Below, in pieces: positions 1 through 7,422 of a DNA stretch of 64,000 nucleotides. Numbering within the stretch: position 1 is the stretch's first letter; each line of letters begins with the position of its first letter. The stretch covers positions 1 through 64,000 of the forward strand of contig NZ_FOWQ01000001.1 in assembly GCF_900115505.1 (NCBI RefSeq), in the 5' to 3' direction. The position numbers and the translations under genes are program-made. The notes below the pieces were generated by a model. That model was not told the DNA's origin, made no database searches, and saw only the letters and a program-made list of their open reading frames with translations. Source of the DNA: Geodermatophilus dictyosporus (GTDB lineage: Bacteria > Actinomycetota > Actinomycetes > Mycobacteriales > Geodermatophilaceae).

Positions 1-563
1 GCCTGCAGCTTCTCCCCACCGACCGCGTCGAGCTCGAAGCGGCCGCTGAGCGTCCCGTCGGCGTGCCGGGCCAGCATCAGCCGGCGGCCCTCGGTGGGGT
101 CGGGTTCGGGACCGTCGGGGTCCAGGCCGGCCAGGTAGTGCCGCACCGCGGCGACGAAGTCGGCATGCGGGTGGTCGATCGCCACCTGGGTGAGCACGGC
201 GTCGATGACGGCCAGGTCCACGCCGCGCTCGGCGGCGGCCTGCAGGCGTTCCGGCGTCAGCGCGACAGCGGCGACGGCGACCTGCTCGGCCGAGACCAGC
301 CCGGCGTCGTGGGCCTCGGCCAGCGCCGGCAGGTGGTCGAGCACCCGGCCGTTGCCCACCACCCGCGCGGCCGCGGCGGCCGAGAGCCGGCAGTGCCCGC
401 GCAGCCAGGGGCGCATCGACGTCAGCCCGTCGCGCTCGGCGGCCTGGGACAGCTCCGCGGCCCGCACCCGTCGGGCCAGCAGGGCGTCGATCCGGTTGCG
501 CTCGGCGACCAGCGCGGCGACGTCGTCGAGGACGTCACCACCACCCACATCGCCCGAACACAT
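1..563 (-). CDS. DUF222 / HNH-endonuclease family protein, N-terminal part (cut by window edge)
   Basis: The reading frame begins at ATG 563 and is open to the window edge, so only about 187 N-terminal residues are present. They read as an alpha-helical DUF222 (13E12-type) region: an N-terminal segment rich in Ala/Arg/Leu (LLARRVRAAELSQAAERDG), then VVGNGRVLDHLPALAEAHDA, and later FELDAVGGEKLQ. In the family a C-terminal HNH nuclease domain normally follows; it would lie outside this window. An in-frame TAG sits just upstream of the ATG, so this is the first possible start, and a TAGGCT hexamer six bases upstream suggests a leaderless mRNA. These genes are multicopy in actinobacteria and their role is not settled. 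Family call is from sequence memory. Confidence 0.8.
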   Translation of the reverse strand, partial: MCSGDVGGGDVLDDVAALVAERNRIDALLARRVRAAELSQAAERDGLTSMRPWLRGHCRLSAAAAARVVGNGRVLDHLPALAEAHDAGLVSAEQVAVAAVALTPERLQAAAERGVDLAVIDAVLTQVAIDHPHADFVAAVRHYLAGLDPDGPEPDPTEGRRLMLARHADGTLSGRFELDAVGGEKLQ

Positions 564-569
564 GTACGA

Positions 570-575
570 AGCCTA
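570..575 (-). promoter_or_regulatory. Putative -10 element for leaderless transcription of the DUF222 gene
   Basis: On the minus strand TAGGCT is followed by six bases and then the ATG at 563. TANNNT spaced 6-8 bases from the start codon, with no Shine-Dalgarno sequence, is the usual arrangement of leaderless actinobacterial genes. Inference from pattern only. Confidence 0.45.
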
Positions 576-628
576 GCCGGTCGAGGGCAGCCGCTCGAGA
601 TGGAACTGCAGCTCAGAGGCCGTGTTCT

Positions 629-1600
629 TCAGCGGGTGGGGTCGAGGACGAGCTTGCCGGTGGTGCGGCGGGCGAGCAGGTCCTGGTGCGCCTCGCGGAC
701 GGCGGTGAGCGGGTATCGGCCGCCGCCGACCGGCCGCAGTGCGCCGTCGGCCACGAGCGAGAGCAGCTCGGTCATGGCGTCGTCCATCATCGACGGGCGG
801 CTCATGCAGTGGGCCAGCCAGAAGCCGATGACCGCGCGGCTGGTGCCCATCAGCGCGGGCGCCTGCACCGGCTTCGGGGGACGGCGGCCGGCCATGCCGT
901 AGAAGACCAGCCGGCCGAAGGGCGCCAGCGCAGAGAACGACCCGTCGAAGACGTTGCCGCCGGTCATCTCCAGGACGACGTCGACGCGGCTACCGCCGTT
1001 GGCCTCCCGCAGCGCCTCGGCGAACGTCTTCGGGTCGTCGTCAGCGAGAGCCGGGTCGACGGTGGCGTCGGCGCCGAGCTCCTCGGCCAGCGCCCGCTTC
1101 TCCGCGCTGGAGGCGGTTGCGATGACCCGCCCGGCGCCCCACCGCTTGGCGAGCTGGACCGCCAGCGAGCCGACCCCGCCGGCGCCGGCGATCACCACCA
1201 CCGACTCCCCGGCGGCGAGATGCGCGCTGGTGCGCAGCAGGTGCCAGGCGGTGGCGCCCTGCAGCACGACGGCGAGGGCCTGCTCGTCGGTGACGGCGTC
1301 GGGCACCGGCCAGGTCAGCCGCGGGTGGGCGACGACCCGCTCGGCGTAGCCGCCGCCCTCGAGCAGCCCGACCACCCGCTCCCCGCCGCCCACCGGCCGG
1401 CCGACGAACTCCGCGCCCGGGATCAGCGGCAGCTCCTGCGGGGCGAGGTAGCTGTTCTCCGTCTGGTGGGTGTCGGCGAAGTTGACGCCCGACGAGCTCA
1501 CCTCGTAGAGCTGCTGGCCGTCGCCGGGGACGGGGTCGGGGAGGTCGACGACGTCGAGGACCTCGGGGCCGCCGAAGCGGGTGATCTGCACGGCACGCAT
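629..1600 (-). CDS. Quinone oxidoreductase-like MDR-family dehydrogenase
   Basis: The 323-residue protein is of typical length for the zinc-free quinone oxidoreductase branch of the medium-chain dehydrogenase/reductase superfamily. An N-terminal GroES-like fold (residues 1-120, with PGAEFVGRP) precedes a Rossmann NAD(P)H-binding domain whose glycine motif GAGGVG lies at 139-144. No zinc-binding cysteine cluster is visible, so NADPH-dependent reduction of a quinone or enone is the likely chemistry; the substrate is unknown. The start is ATG 1600. No Shine-Dalgarno precedes it, but TAGCCT lies six bases upstream, suggesting a leaderless transcript. Two degraded copies of this gene's 5' end lie at 3676-3838 and 5407-5476. 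Confidence 0.88.
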   Translation of the reverse strand: MRAVQITRFGGPEVLDVVDLPDPVPGDGQQLYEVSSSGVNFADTHQTENSYLAPQELPLIPGAEFVGRPVGGGERVVGLLEGGGYAERVVAHPRLTWPVPDAVTDEQALAVVLQGATAWHLLRTSAHLAAGESVVVIAGAGGVGSLAVQLAKRWGAGRVIATASSAEKRALAEELGADATVDPALADDDPKTFAEALREANGGSRVDVVLEMTGGNVFDGSFSALAPFGRLVFYGMAGRRPPKPVQAPALMGTSRAVIGFWLAHCMSRPSMMDDAMTELLSLVADGALRPVGGGRYPLTAVREAHQDLLARRTTGKLVLDPTR

Positions 1601-1606
1601 GCACCG

Positions 1607-1612
1607 AGGCTA
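1607..1612 (-). promoter_or_regulatory. Putative -10 element of the MDR gene (leaderless)
   Basis: Minus-strand TAGCCT, six-base spacer, then ATG 1600. The same hexamer is kept at 3833-3838 and 5471-5476 in front of both decayed copies of the gene's 5' end, so the duplications carried the promoter with them. Confidence 0.5.
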
Positions 1613-1668
1613 GGTGCCCGCGGTCCGGTGATCGGCCCGGGTGCGACCCCTGGCCCGGGACCGACGGG

Positions 1669-2274
1669 TCAGGCCTGTGTGCGGCCCAGTCGCGCGTCCA
1701 CCCAGGCTGCAGCCAGTGCGCGGGCCCGGGCCAGCGGGTCGTCGCTGGGGAGGCCGGGCGTCGTGGCCGCGCGGGCGAAGCGGTTCAGGACGCCGTCGTG
1801 GAACAGCAGGAGCGTGGCCGCCGCGTCGTCCGGGTCCTGGAGGCCGGCGGCGGACGCAAGGGCGCGGAGGCGGTCCACGAGCAGTCGCGTGTCTTCCTCC
1901 AGCCACCGGTGTCCCGGGTGGTCGGCCGGCAGTTCGGTGGCCGCCGCGAGAAAGGCGCAGCCCCGTCGGTTGCCCTCTCGCGAGCGGTACCGGGAGACCG
2001 CATCGAAGAGCGACAACAGTCTGTCGACCGGGTCGCTGCGCTCGGCCAGGACCTCGTCCCAGCTCTGCCGCCACGCCTCGAGCCGTTGCTCGAGATAGGC
2101 GGCCACCAAGGCGTCCTTGCCGGCGAAGTGCGCGTACATGGTCGCGGGGGAGACACCGGCGCGGGTCAGCACCGCGTCCACGCCGGTGGCGGCGATGCCC
2201 GACTCGTAGAACAGCTCGCCCGCCGCGATGAGCAGCCGCTCACGGGCCGGTCGATTGGCGGTCGCCTTCGTCAT
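1669..2274 (-). CDS. TetR/AcrR-family transcriptional regulator
   Basis: The protein has 201 residues, normal for the family. The N-terminal helix-turn-helix spans about residues 10-55 (ERLLIAAGELFYESGIAATG, then GVSPATMYAHFAGKDALVAAYL), and the rest is a variable helical ligand-binding domain. It is divergent from an MFS transporter gene that starts about 75 bases away, and two near-identical palindromes lie between them, so it most likely represses itself and the transporter until an effector binds. AGAGGG abuts the ATG at 2274. The effector cannot be read from the sequence. Confidence 0.93.
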   Translation of the reverse strand: MTKATANRPARERLLIAAGELFYESGIAATGVDAVLTRAGVSPATMYAHFAGKDALVAAYLEQRLEAWRQSWDEVLAERSDPVDRLLSLFDAVSRYRSREGNRRGCAFLAAATELPADHPGHRWLEEDTRLLVDRLRALASAAGLQDPDDAAATLLLFHDGVLNRFARAATTPGLPSDDPLARARALAAAWVDARLGRTQA

Positions 2275-2284
2275 CCCTCTACTG

Positions 2285-2313
2285 TAACGAGCGTTATGGC
2301 GAAACGATCGTTA
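2285..2313. promoter_or_regulatory. Twin operator for the TetR regulator
   Basis: Two near-identical 12-bp palindromic sites, TAACGAGCGTTA (2285-2296) and AAACGATCGTTA (2302-2313), lie 17 bp apart start to start in the divergent intergenic space; the core AACGATCGTT of the second is a perfect palindrome. Location between a TetR gene and its divergent transporter makes them the probable binding sites. Confidence 0.75.
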
Positions 2314-2349
2314 TGCACCCTTCCACAGACCGCCGAGGGAGGCGCCCTC

Positions 2350-3486
2350 GTGCTCTCGGGCGTGGCCGTCATCGCCGTCACCTACGGCCTGGCCCGCTAC
2401 GGCTACGGCCTGTACCTGCCCCAGTTCCGCGCTGCCTTCGGGCTCTCGGCGGGCACCGCCGGCGCCATCGCCGCGGGCAGCTACGTGGGCTACTGCGGTG
2501 CGGCTGTGGTGGCCGGCGGCCTCGTCGGTGCGGGACGGGCCCGACAGGCGTTGTGGGCGGCCGGCGGCAGCGCGGCGCTCGGCTCGCTCGTCGTGGCCAT
2601 TGCCTGGAACGGGACCTCGCTGGCCGCCGGGGCGTTGATCGCCGGGAGCGGCGCCGGCGCCGCCACCCCGGCACTGGTCGCAGCCGTAGCCGGCACGGTT
2701 CCGCTCTCGGACCAACCGCGGGCCCAGGGCGTGGTGAACGGTGGTACCGGCGCCGGCGTGGTCAGCGGCGGTCTGCTGGTGCTGTCGATGCCCGAGGCCT
2801 GGCGCTGGTCATGGGTGGGGTTCGCTGTCGTGGCGCTGGTGGTCACGGCGTGGGCCGACCGCCACACCCGGTGGGGTTCGGTACCCCAGGCCCCGTCCGG
2901 ACGGGGCGTCCGCGGTGCGCCGGGCCATGTCAGACCGCTCGGTCGGCCGCTGGTCGCCGCGCTGCTGGCCGGTGCCGGCTGCGCCGGTGTGTGGACCTTC
3001 GCCCGCGACCTGCTGACCGCTGACGGAGGGCTGTCGTCGGCGGTCACCGGACTGCTGTGGTGCCTTCTCGGGGCCGCCGGCCTGCTCGGCGGGCTCAGCG
3101 GCGTGCTGGTCCGTCGGGTCGGCCTGCGAGCCGCCTGGCGGAGCACCGTGGTGGCCGCTGCGGCGGGCACGGCCCTGCTCGGCGCGCTCCCGGGGGCCGT
3201 GATCCCCGCGGCGCTCGCCCTTGCGTGCTTCGGCAGTGCCTTCGTCGCACTCAGCGGCGTGCTGCTGGCCTGGGGCACGGAACGGACTCCCGCCGCCGCA
3301 GCGGCCGCGGTGGCCGTCCTGTTCATCGGGCTCACCGTCGGTCAGGCCGTCGGCTCCGTCGCGCTCGGGATGGTCACCGAGGCCGCCGGTGCGCCGACGG
3401 CCTTCCTCGCCGCGAGCGCGCTCCTCGTGATCGCCGCCACCGGGGCCGAGCGTCGCTCCCGCGAGTCCGCCGGCGGCGCCGTGTGA
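2350..3486 (+). CDS. MFS transporter, divergent from TetR regulator
   Basis: With the GTG at 2350 the protein has 378 residues and begins almost directly in transmembrane helix 1 (VAVIAVTYGLARYGYGLYLP), with about twelve hydrophobic helices overall, resembling the YbfB/YjiJ-like MFS branch. GTG 2350 is chosen because GAGGGAGG (2335-2342) lies seven bases upstream. An in-frame ATG at 2296 would add 18 residues, but it has no ribosome-binding site and sits on the last base of the first operator palindrome. Substrate unknown; probably exports or imports the effector sensed by the adjacent TetR protein (inference). Confidence 0.85.
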   Translation: MLSGVAVIAVTYGLARYGYGLYLPQFRAAFGLSAGTAGAIAAGSYVGYCGAAVVAGGLVGAGRARQALWAAGGSAALGSLVVAIAWNGTSLAAGALIAGSGAGAATPALVAAVAGTVPLSDQPRAQGVVNGGTGAGVVSGGLLVLSMPEAWRWSWVGFAVVALVVTAWADRHTRWGSVPQAPSGRGVRGAPGHVRPLGRPLVAALLAGAGCAGVWTFARDLLTADGGLSSAVTGLLWCLLGAAGLLGGLSGVLVRRVGLRAAWRSTVVAAAAGTALLGALPGAVIPAALALACFGSAFVALSGVLLAWGTERTPAAAAAAVAVLFIGLTVGQAVGSVALGMVTEAAGAPTAFLAASALLVIAATGAERRSRESAGGAV

Positions 3487-3675
3487 TCGGTCCGGCTGCT
3501 GCCCCGGTGAGGGCCCGAGGTCGCTGGCCGGGAGTCGTCCGAGTCGGCCCCCGGTCGGCCGACGACGCCGCGTCCATGCGGGCAGCCAGGGTGCCGGTCT
3601 GCTGGGCTGCCTCGCTACGGCTGTCCGCGACGCCGACCTGCGGCACTGTCGGTGTCCCGCTGTGTCAGATGGGCG
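3487..3675. other. Non-coding stretch after the MFS gene
   Basis: No convincing gene was seen between the MFS stop and the truncated MDR fragment. The open frames here are short, Arg/Ala/Pro-rich and unsupported. From 3839 to 4022 likewise nothing recognisable was found. Confidence 0.5.
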
Positions 3676-3838
3676 TCACGACAGCGGGTGGTGGGTGTCG
3701 GCGTAGTTCACGCCGGCCGCCGAGACCTCGTAGAGCTGCTGGCCGTCGCCGGGAACGGGATCGGGGAGGTCGACGACGTCGAGGACCTCGGGGCCGCCGA
3801 AGCGGGTGATCTGCACGGCGTGCATGCAGCTGAGGCTA
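3676..3838 (-). pseudogene. Truncated duplicate of the MDR gene 5' end, with its promoter
   Basis: From ATG 3825 the minus strand encodes MHAVQITRFGGPEVLDVVDL and on to GVNYADTH, matching the first ~45 codons of the intact MDR gene at 629-1600 almost base for base. It then diverges (HPLS) and meets a TGA at 3676-3678, leaving only 49 codons of a roughly 320-codon gene. The -10-like TAGCCT (3833-3838) is conserved seven bases upstream of the ATG. It has no catalytic or nucleotide-binding domain, so it is a gene fragment rather than a working gene. Confidence 0.85.
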
Positions 3839-4022
3839 TGGCGTCCCCCTGTGGCGCCAGGTCGAACTCCGCAGGGTCGACGGAAGCCGGCGTCGCCGGA
3901 CGCCGTCAGGGACGGTCCGCACGGGTCTGGTTCTCGGCCTGCGCTGCCCCCGGACCCAGTGGCGAGCTGTCAGCGAGGAGGTCTCGACTGGAACCCCGGC
4001 GTCCGTAGCCGAATGCCCTGTC

Positions 4023-4553
4023 ATGGACCTTGCTTCGCTGCTGTCCGGCATCGGCAGCCTCGGAGTCGGCACCCTCCTCGGGCACTGGCTGTCGGGACGG
4101 CGCAGTCGCCAGGACGCGCGCGTCGACGTGATCTCGGCGGTGGCGGAGGTCGAGAGGGCTCGCTGGTACTCGACCTCGGTGGACACCATCGATCCCGTCC
4201 GCGCGGCCGTCTCGGAGTTGGAGGCGGCCGCCCTCCGGGGGAACATCCCGCGGAAGCCGGTGATGTTGTACGGCGCTCTTGCCATCGCCTCCTGGCGGAT
4301 CAGCGAGAAGGACTCGAATCACCAACTCTGGGACGACTGGGCGGATGTCGTCACGGACGCGCGTGACCTCGTCAAGACCTTGGTCTGGCAGGACGGCCCG
4401 CGGACGAACGACGGTCAGCGAGCGTCGGACGTCCTGTACGACCGCGCACGAGCGGTCACGCGCCGCTCCGTCACCGCTGTCTGGAGCGACAGCTCCGACC
4501 TGCGGGCATTCGAGCAGACGTACAGGGCCGGGAAGGCGACCTCGGTCTCCTGA
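4023..4553 (+). CDS. Unrecognised protein with one N-terminal membrane segment
   Basis: The 176-residue product begins MDLASLLSGIGSLGVGTLLG, a single hydrophobic segment (about residues 3-20) followed by basic residues (SGRRSR) and then a soluble, mostly helical region, suggesting a membrane-anchored cytoplasmic protein. The composition is balanced (W, N, K and Q present), unlike out-of-frame reads in this genome, and base use looks less GC-rich than its neighbours, which hints at horizontal transfer. No Shine-Dalgarno is obvious before the ATG. It sits between two decayed MDR fragments. I do not recognise a family. Confidence 0.6.
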   Translation: MDLASLLSGIGSLGVGTLLGHWLSGRRSRQDARVDVISAVAEVERARWYSTSVDTIDPVRAAVSELEAAALRGNIPRKPVMLYGALAIASWRISEKDSNHQLWDDWADVVTDARDLVKTLVWQDGPRTNDGQRASDVLYDRARAVTRRSVTAVWSDSSDLRAFEQTYRAGKATSVS

Positions 4554-4836
4554 CGTCGCCAAGTCACGGTCCCGAGCCCGCTACCCCGCACCGACGGTCG
4601 TCCTCTCGAGACACCTCCTGGTGTCCGAAGCTCGAAGATCAGTGACCGCGTGGAGGGCGATGCGTGGCCTTGACCTTCGTGCCGAGGGTCTCCCCGGGCC
4701 ACAGGGCGGGACTGCCCCTGGTTCAGTTGACTGAGTTCGGTCGGGGAGTCAGTCCGCGTGAGCCGGTGCGACGCAGACCCCTCGCCGGTCCACCCCGCCC
4801 AGGCCGGCGATCATGCCGACTGAGACCTCCGAGACG
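4554..4836. other. Intergenic region upstream of hemerythrin
   Basis: About 280 bases with no supportable gene; base composition is visibly lower in GC than elsewhere. The 3' end leads into a pair of direct repeats. Confidence 0.5.
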
Positions 4837-4870
4837 CGGGTAGGTGTCCCCTCGGTACGGGTAGGTGTCC
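4837..4870 (+). promoter_or_regulatory. 13-bp direct repeats carrying GGGTAG, possible stress promoter of hemerythrin
   Basis: CGGGTAGGTGTCC occurs at 4837-4849 and again at 4858-4870, 21 bp apart. Each contains GGGTAG, the form of the SigF/SigB -10 element seen elsewhere in this window. The second (4859-4864) lies nine bases before GTG 4874. No good GTTT -35 is visible, so the promoter reading is tentative. Confidence 0.35.
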
Positions 4871-5392
4871 GACGTGTCCGACTTCGAGATCACCGCCCTC
4901 GTCCTGGCCGAGCACGAGGTCTTCCGGCGGGAGTTCTCAGCGCTCGAGGACCTGTCCGGCGAGGAGCTCGCCGCCGCGTGGGAGGCACTGCACGCCAAGC
5001 TGGAGGTGCACGCCGTCGCCGAGGAGCAGCTGTTCTACCCGCTGCTCGCCCAGGAGGCGGACGGTGAGCAGGAGACGGCGGAGGGCGTGCACGACCACAA
5101 CGAGATCCGGCACGCGGCGGCCGCTGTCGGCGAGCACGAGGTCGGCAGCGAGGCGTGGTGGGAGGCGGTGCGCAACGCCCGGCAGGTCAACGCCGACCAC
5201 ATGGCCGAGGAGGAGACGGACTTCTTCCCCCCGTTCAAGGAGGCAGTCGACGACGAGCAGCGGGAGGCCCTCGGGATGCGTTGGCTGGCCTTCCACGACG
5301 AGCACGAGCAGGCCGAGGGGTTGTCCGGCGAGGACGCGGAGGTGGCCGAGGTGGTCGCGACCGAGGTGCCGGAGGGCGACCCGTCGCTCTGA
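4865..5392 (+). CDS. Hemerythrin HHE domain protein
   Basis: A 175-residue acidic four-helix protein with the spaced His/Glu ligands of the HHE family: AEHEVF near residue 17, LEVHAVAEEQLFYPLL near 47-62, VHDHNEIRH near 73-81 and NADHMAEEETDFFPP near 108-122. Such proteins bind a di-iron centre and handle oxygen, nitric oxide or peroxide. GTG 4865 gives MSDVSDFE; GTG 4874, three codons on, is equally possible and would suit a leaderless transcript from the GGGTAG at 4859. No Shine-Dalgarno is clear. Hemerythrins are often stress-induced in actinobacteria, consistent with the repeats upstream (inference). Confidence 0.88.
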   Translation: MSDVSDFEITALVLAEHEVFRREFSALEDLSGEELAAAWEALHAKLEVHAVAEEQLFYPLLAQEADGEQETAEGVHDHNEIRHAAAAVGEHEVGSEAWWEAVRNARQVNADHMAEEETDFFPPFKEAVDDEQREALGMRWLAFHDEHEQAEGLSGEDAEVAEVVATEVPEGDPSL

Positions 5393-5406
5393 GCCCGCCG
5401 GCCCGG

Positions 5407-5476
5407 GTCGACGACGATCGAGGACCTCGGGGCCGCCGGAGCGGGGTGACCTGCACGGCACGCGCGGGGGAGGCTA
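5407..5476 (-). pseudogene. Third, degenerate copy of the MDR gene 5' end
   Basis: On the minus strand the order TAGCCT, then TGCCGTGCAG, then GGCGGCCCCGAGGTCCTCGA repeats the promoter and first ~17 codons of the MDR gene at 629-1600. The start ATG has become GCG, and single-base insertions break the frame (ACCCCGC for ACCCGC; CTCGATCGTC for CTCGACGTC). It ends near 5407. Its outer edge overlaps the last codon of the next amidohydrolase gene. Confidence 0.75.
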
Positions 5477-7111
5477 GAGCGCGTGGACCAGCCGACCGCC
5501 GACCCACGTCGAGCGGACGGGGATGCCGACGACCTCGTCGGGTGGCACCTCGAACGGGTCGCGGCCGAGCTCGACGAAGTCCGCGAGCATGCCCGGGGCC
5601 AGCGTGCCCTTCACGCGCTCCTCGCCCGCGGCGTACGCGGCCCCGGTCGTGTACAGGCCGAACGCCTCCTGGACGGTGATCCGCTGGCTGGTGCCGATGG
5701 GGGTCCCGTCCAGCGCCCGCCGTTCGGCGCAGCTGGTGATGGCGGCCAGCGGCTCGTACGGCCCGCACGGGTAGTCGCTGGACCCGGCGACGGGGATGCC
5801 GGCGTCGAGCAGCGTCCGGTGGGCGAACATGCGCTCGAGCCGGTCGTGCCCGTAGTAGCCGACCAGCTTGTCGCCGTGGAAGCGCGCGTAGGAGCCGAAC
5901 GGCACCACGACGAGGCCGAGCGCGCGGATCCGGCCGACGATGTCGGCGTCGACCAGCGAGCAGTGCTCGATGCGGTGCCGTCGCTGCGGTGCTCCCAGCG
6001 CCCGGGCCCGCTCGTGGGCGTCGAGCAGCTTGCGGATGGCGCGGTCGCCGTTGGCGTGCACGGCGAGCACGACGCCGTCGCCGGCGATCCGCTCGACCAG
6101 CTCCCGGAGGTCGTCGTCGCCCGTGGTCTGCATGCCGTGGTCGTCGGTGCCCTCGAACGGCTCGTCCACCAGGCAGTTCCCGCCGGCGCAGGCGCCGTCG
6201 ACGAACGCCTTGACCCCGAGCAGGCGCAGCCGCTCGTCCCCGAAGCCGCTGTGCAGGCCCAGTGCGGCGATGCGGTCGTAGTGCGGGAAGGCCACGAGCA
6301 TCGCCACGCGCAGGGTCAGCTGCCCGGAGCGGGCGGCCTCGGACAGCAGGGCGACGTCGTCGGGTCCGCAGAGCGCGTCCACCATCGAGGTGATCCCGGC
6401 GGCGTGGAACAGCTGCTGGGCACGGGCCAGCCCGCGCAGGCGGGCGGCGGGCGTCGAGGGAGGGACGACGGTCCTGCCCCGCGCCAGCGACGGGTAGGAG
6501 ACGTCGAACAGGGCCTGCTCGTACACCACACCGGTGAGCCCCCCGGCGCCGTCGCGGCCCAGCGCGCCGCCCGGCGGGTCCGAGCTGGCACCGGTGAGCC
6601 CGGCGGCCGCCAGCCCGGCGGAGTTGAGCACCCCCCAGTGCGCGGCCACGTGGGTCAGCAGCACCGGGTGGTCGGGGACGGCGCGGTCGAGGAAGTCGCG
6701 GTCCACGACCCGGCCGCCGGTCGTCTTCGTGTGGTCGTAGCGCGAGCCGACGACCCACTGCCCCTCGCCGACGGCGGCGGCCTCGTCGCGGAGCAGCCGC
6801 ACGAGCACGTCCCCGTCGGTGGCGACCTCCGGTGAGCAGTTGACGTGCAGCAGGTTCTCCGCGGTCATGCTCGGGTGGGCGTGCGCGTCGTTCAGGCCCG
6901 GGACCAGGACGCCGTCGAGCTCGACCGTGCGGTCGGGGCGGAACCGCTCACGCAGCTCACGAGGGCGGCCGACGGCCGCCACCCGGTCGTCGAGCAGCAC
7001 CAGCGCCTCCGCCGGCGGACCGGCGAGCGTGTGGACCCGGTCGGCGACGACGAGCGTCCAGGTGCCCGGGCCGGCGGGACCGCGGAGGTGGTCGGGGTGG
7101 GTCGCGTGCAT
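5474..7111 (-). CDS. Amidohydrolase family 3 protein (YtcJ-like)
   Basis: The 545-residue protein follows the amidohydrolase_3 plan: a beta-rich N-terminal segment with VADRVHTL and LDDRVAAVG, the metal-binding GLNDAHAHP (about residue 75), VHANGDRAIRKLLDAHERA with its histidine, RHRIEHCSLVD, and SDYPCGPYEPL near the end carrying the last metal-ligand aspartate. These enzymes hydrolyse C-N bonds in amides or cyclic ureides; the substrate here is unknown. No signal peptide is visible. It is divergent from the GDPD gene across about 310 bases. Confident of family, not of substrate. Confidence 0.88.
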   Translation of the reverse strand: MHATHPDHLRGPAGPGTWTLVVADRVHTLAGPPAEALVLLDDRVAAVGRPRELRERFRPDRTVELDGVLVPGLNDAHAHPSMTAENLLHVNCSPEVATDGDVLVRLLRDEAAAVGEGQWVVGSRYDHTKTTGGRVVDRDFLDRAVPDHPVLLTHVAAHWGVLNSAGLAAAGLTGASSDPPGGALGRDGAGGLTGVVYEQALFDVSYPSLARGRTVVPPSTPAARLRGLARAQQLFHAAGITSMVDALCGPDDVALLSEAARSGQLTLRVAMLVAFPHYDRIAALGLHSGFGDERLRLLGVKAFVDGACAGGNCLVDEPFEGTDDHGMQTTGDDDLRELVERIAGDGVVLAVHANGDRAIRKLLDAHERARALGAPQRRHRIEHCSLVDADIVGRIRALGLVVVPFGSYARFHGDKLVGYYGHDRLERMFAHRTLLDAGIPVAGSSDYPCGPYEPLAAITSCAERRALDGTPIGTSQRITVQEAFGLYTTGAAYAAGEERVKGTLAPGMLADFVELGRDPFEVPPDEVVGIPVRSTWVGGRLVHAL

Positions 7112-7422
7112 GCCGGGACTCCCTGGGCGTCGTGGTCGACGTCACCGGGTCCGGCTGACGTCGGGGACGAGGTGGGTCCTACTACAGCCGGCGGGTGCCG
7201 GCACGGTCGACGCCGTCGGGCCGGGGGCCGGGCGGTTCCGGCCAGCCGGCCAGGGAGCCGGTCCGGGCCGAGGTCGAGGTGAGCGGCCGCGTCCGCGGGC
7301 CGGACGACCGGTGCACGTGTCGCCCGGCGGACGCCGGGTAGGAAGCCACGCCAGCGGCGGCGGGTCGGGGTCCTGCCGCCGGACCACAGCGACCCGGTCC
7401 GCGGACCGTTCGAGGAGATCGC
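7112..7422. other. Divergent promoter region between amidohydrolase and GDPD genes
   Basis: About 310 bases without a gene. It must hold the promoters of both divergent genes; I could not pick out convincing -35/-10 pairs or operators. Confidence 0.5.

Noticed and set aside
2296-2349. Longer N-terminus for the MFS transporter from ATG 2296
   Set aside because: No ribosome-binding site and overlap with an operator palindrome; GTG 2350 has a good one.
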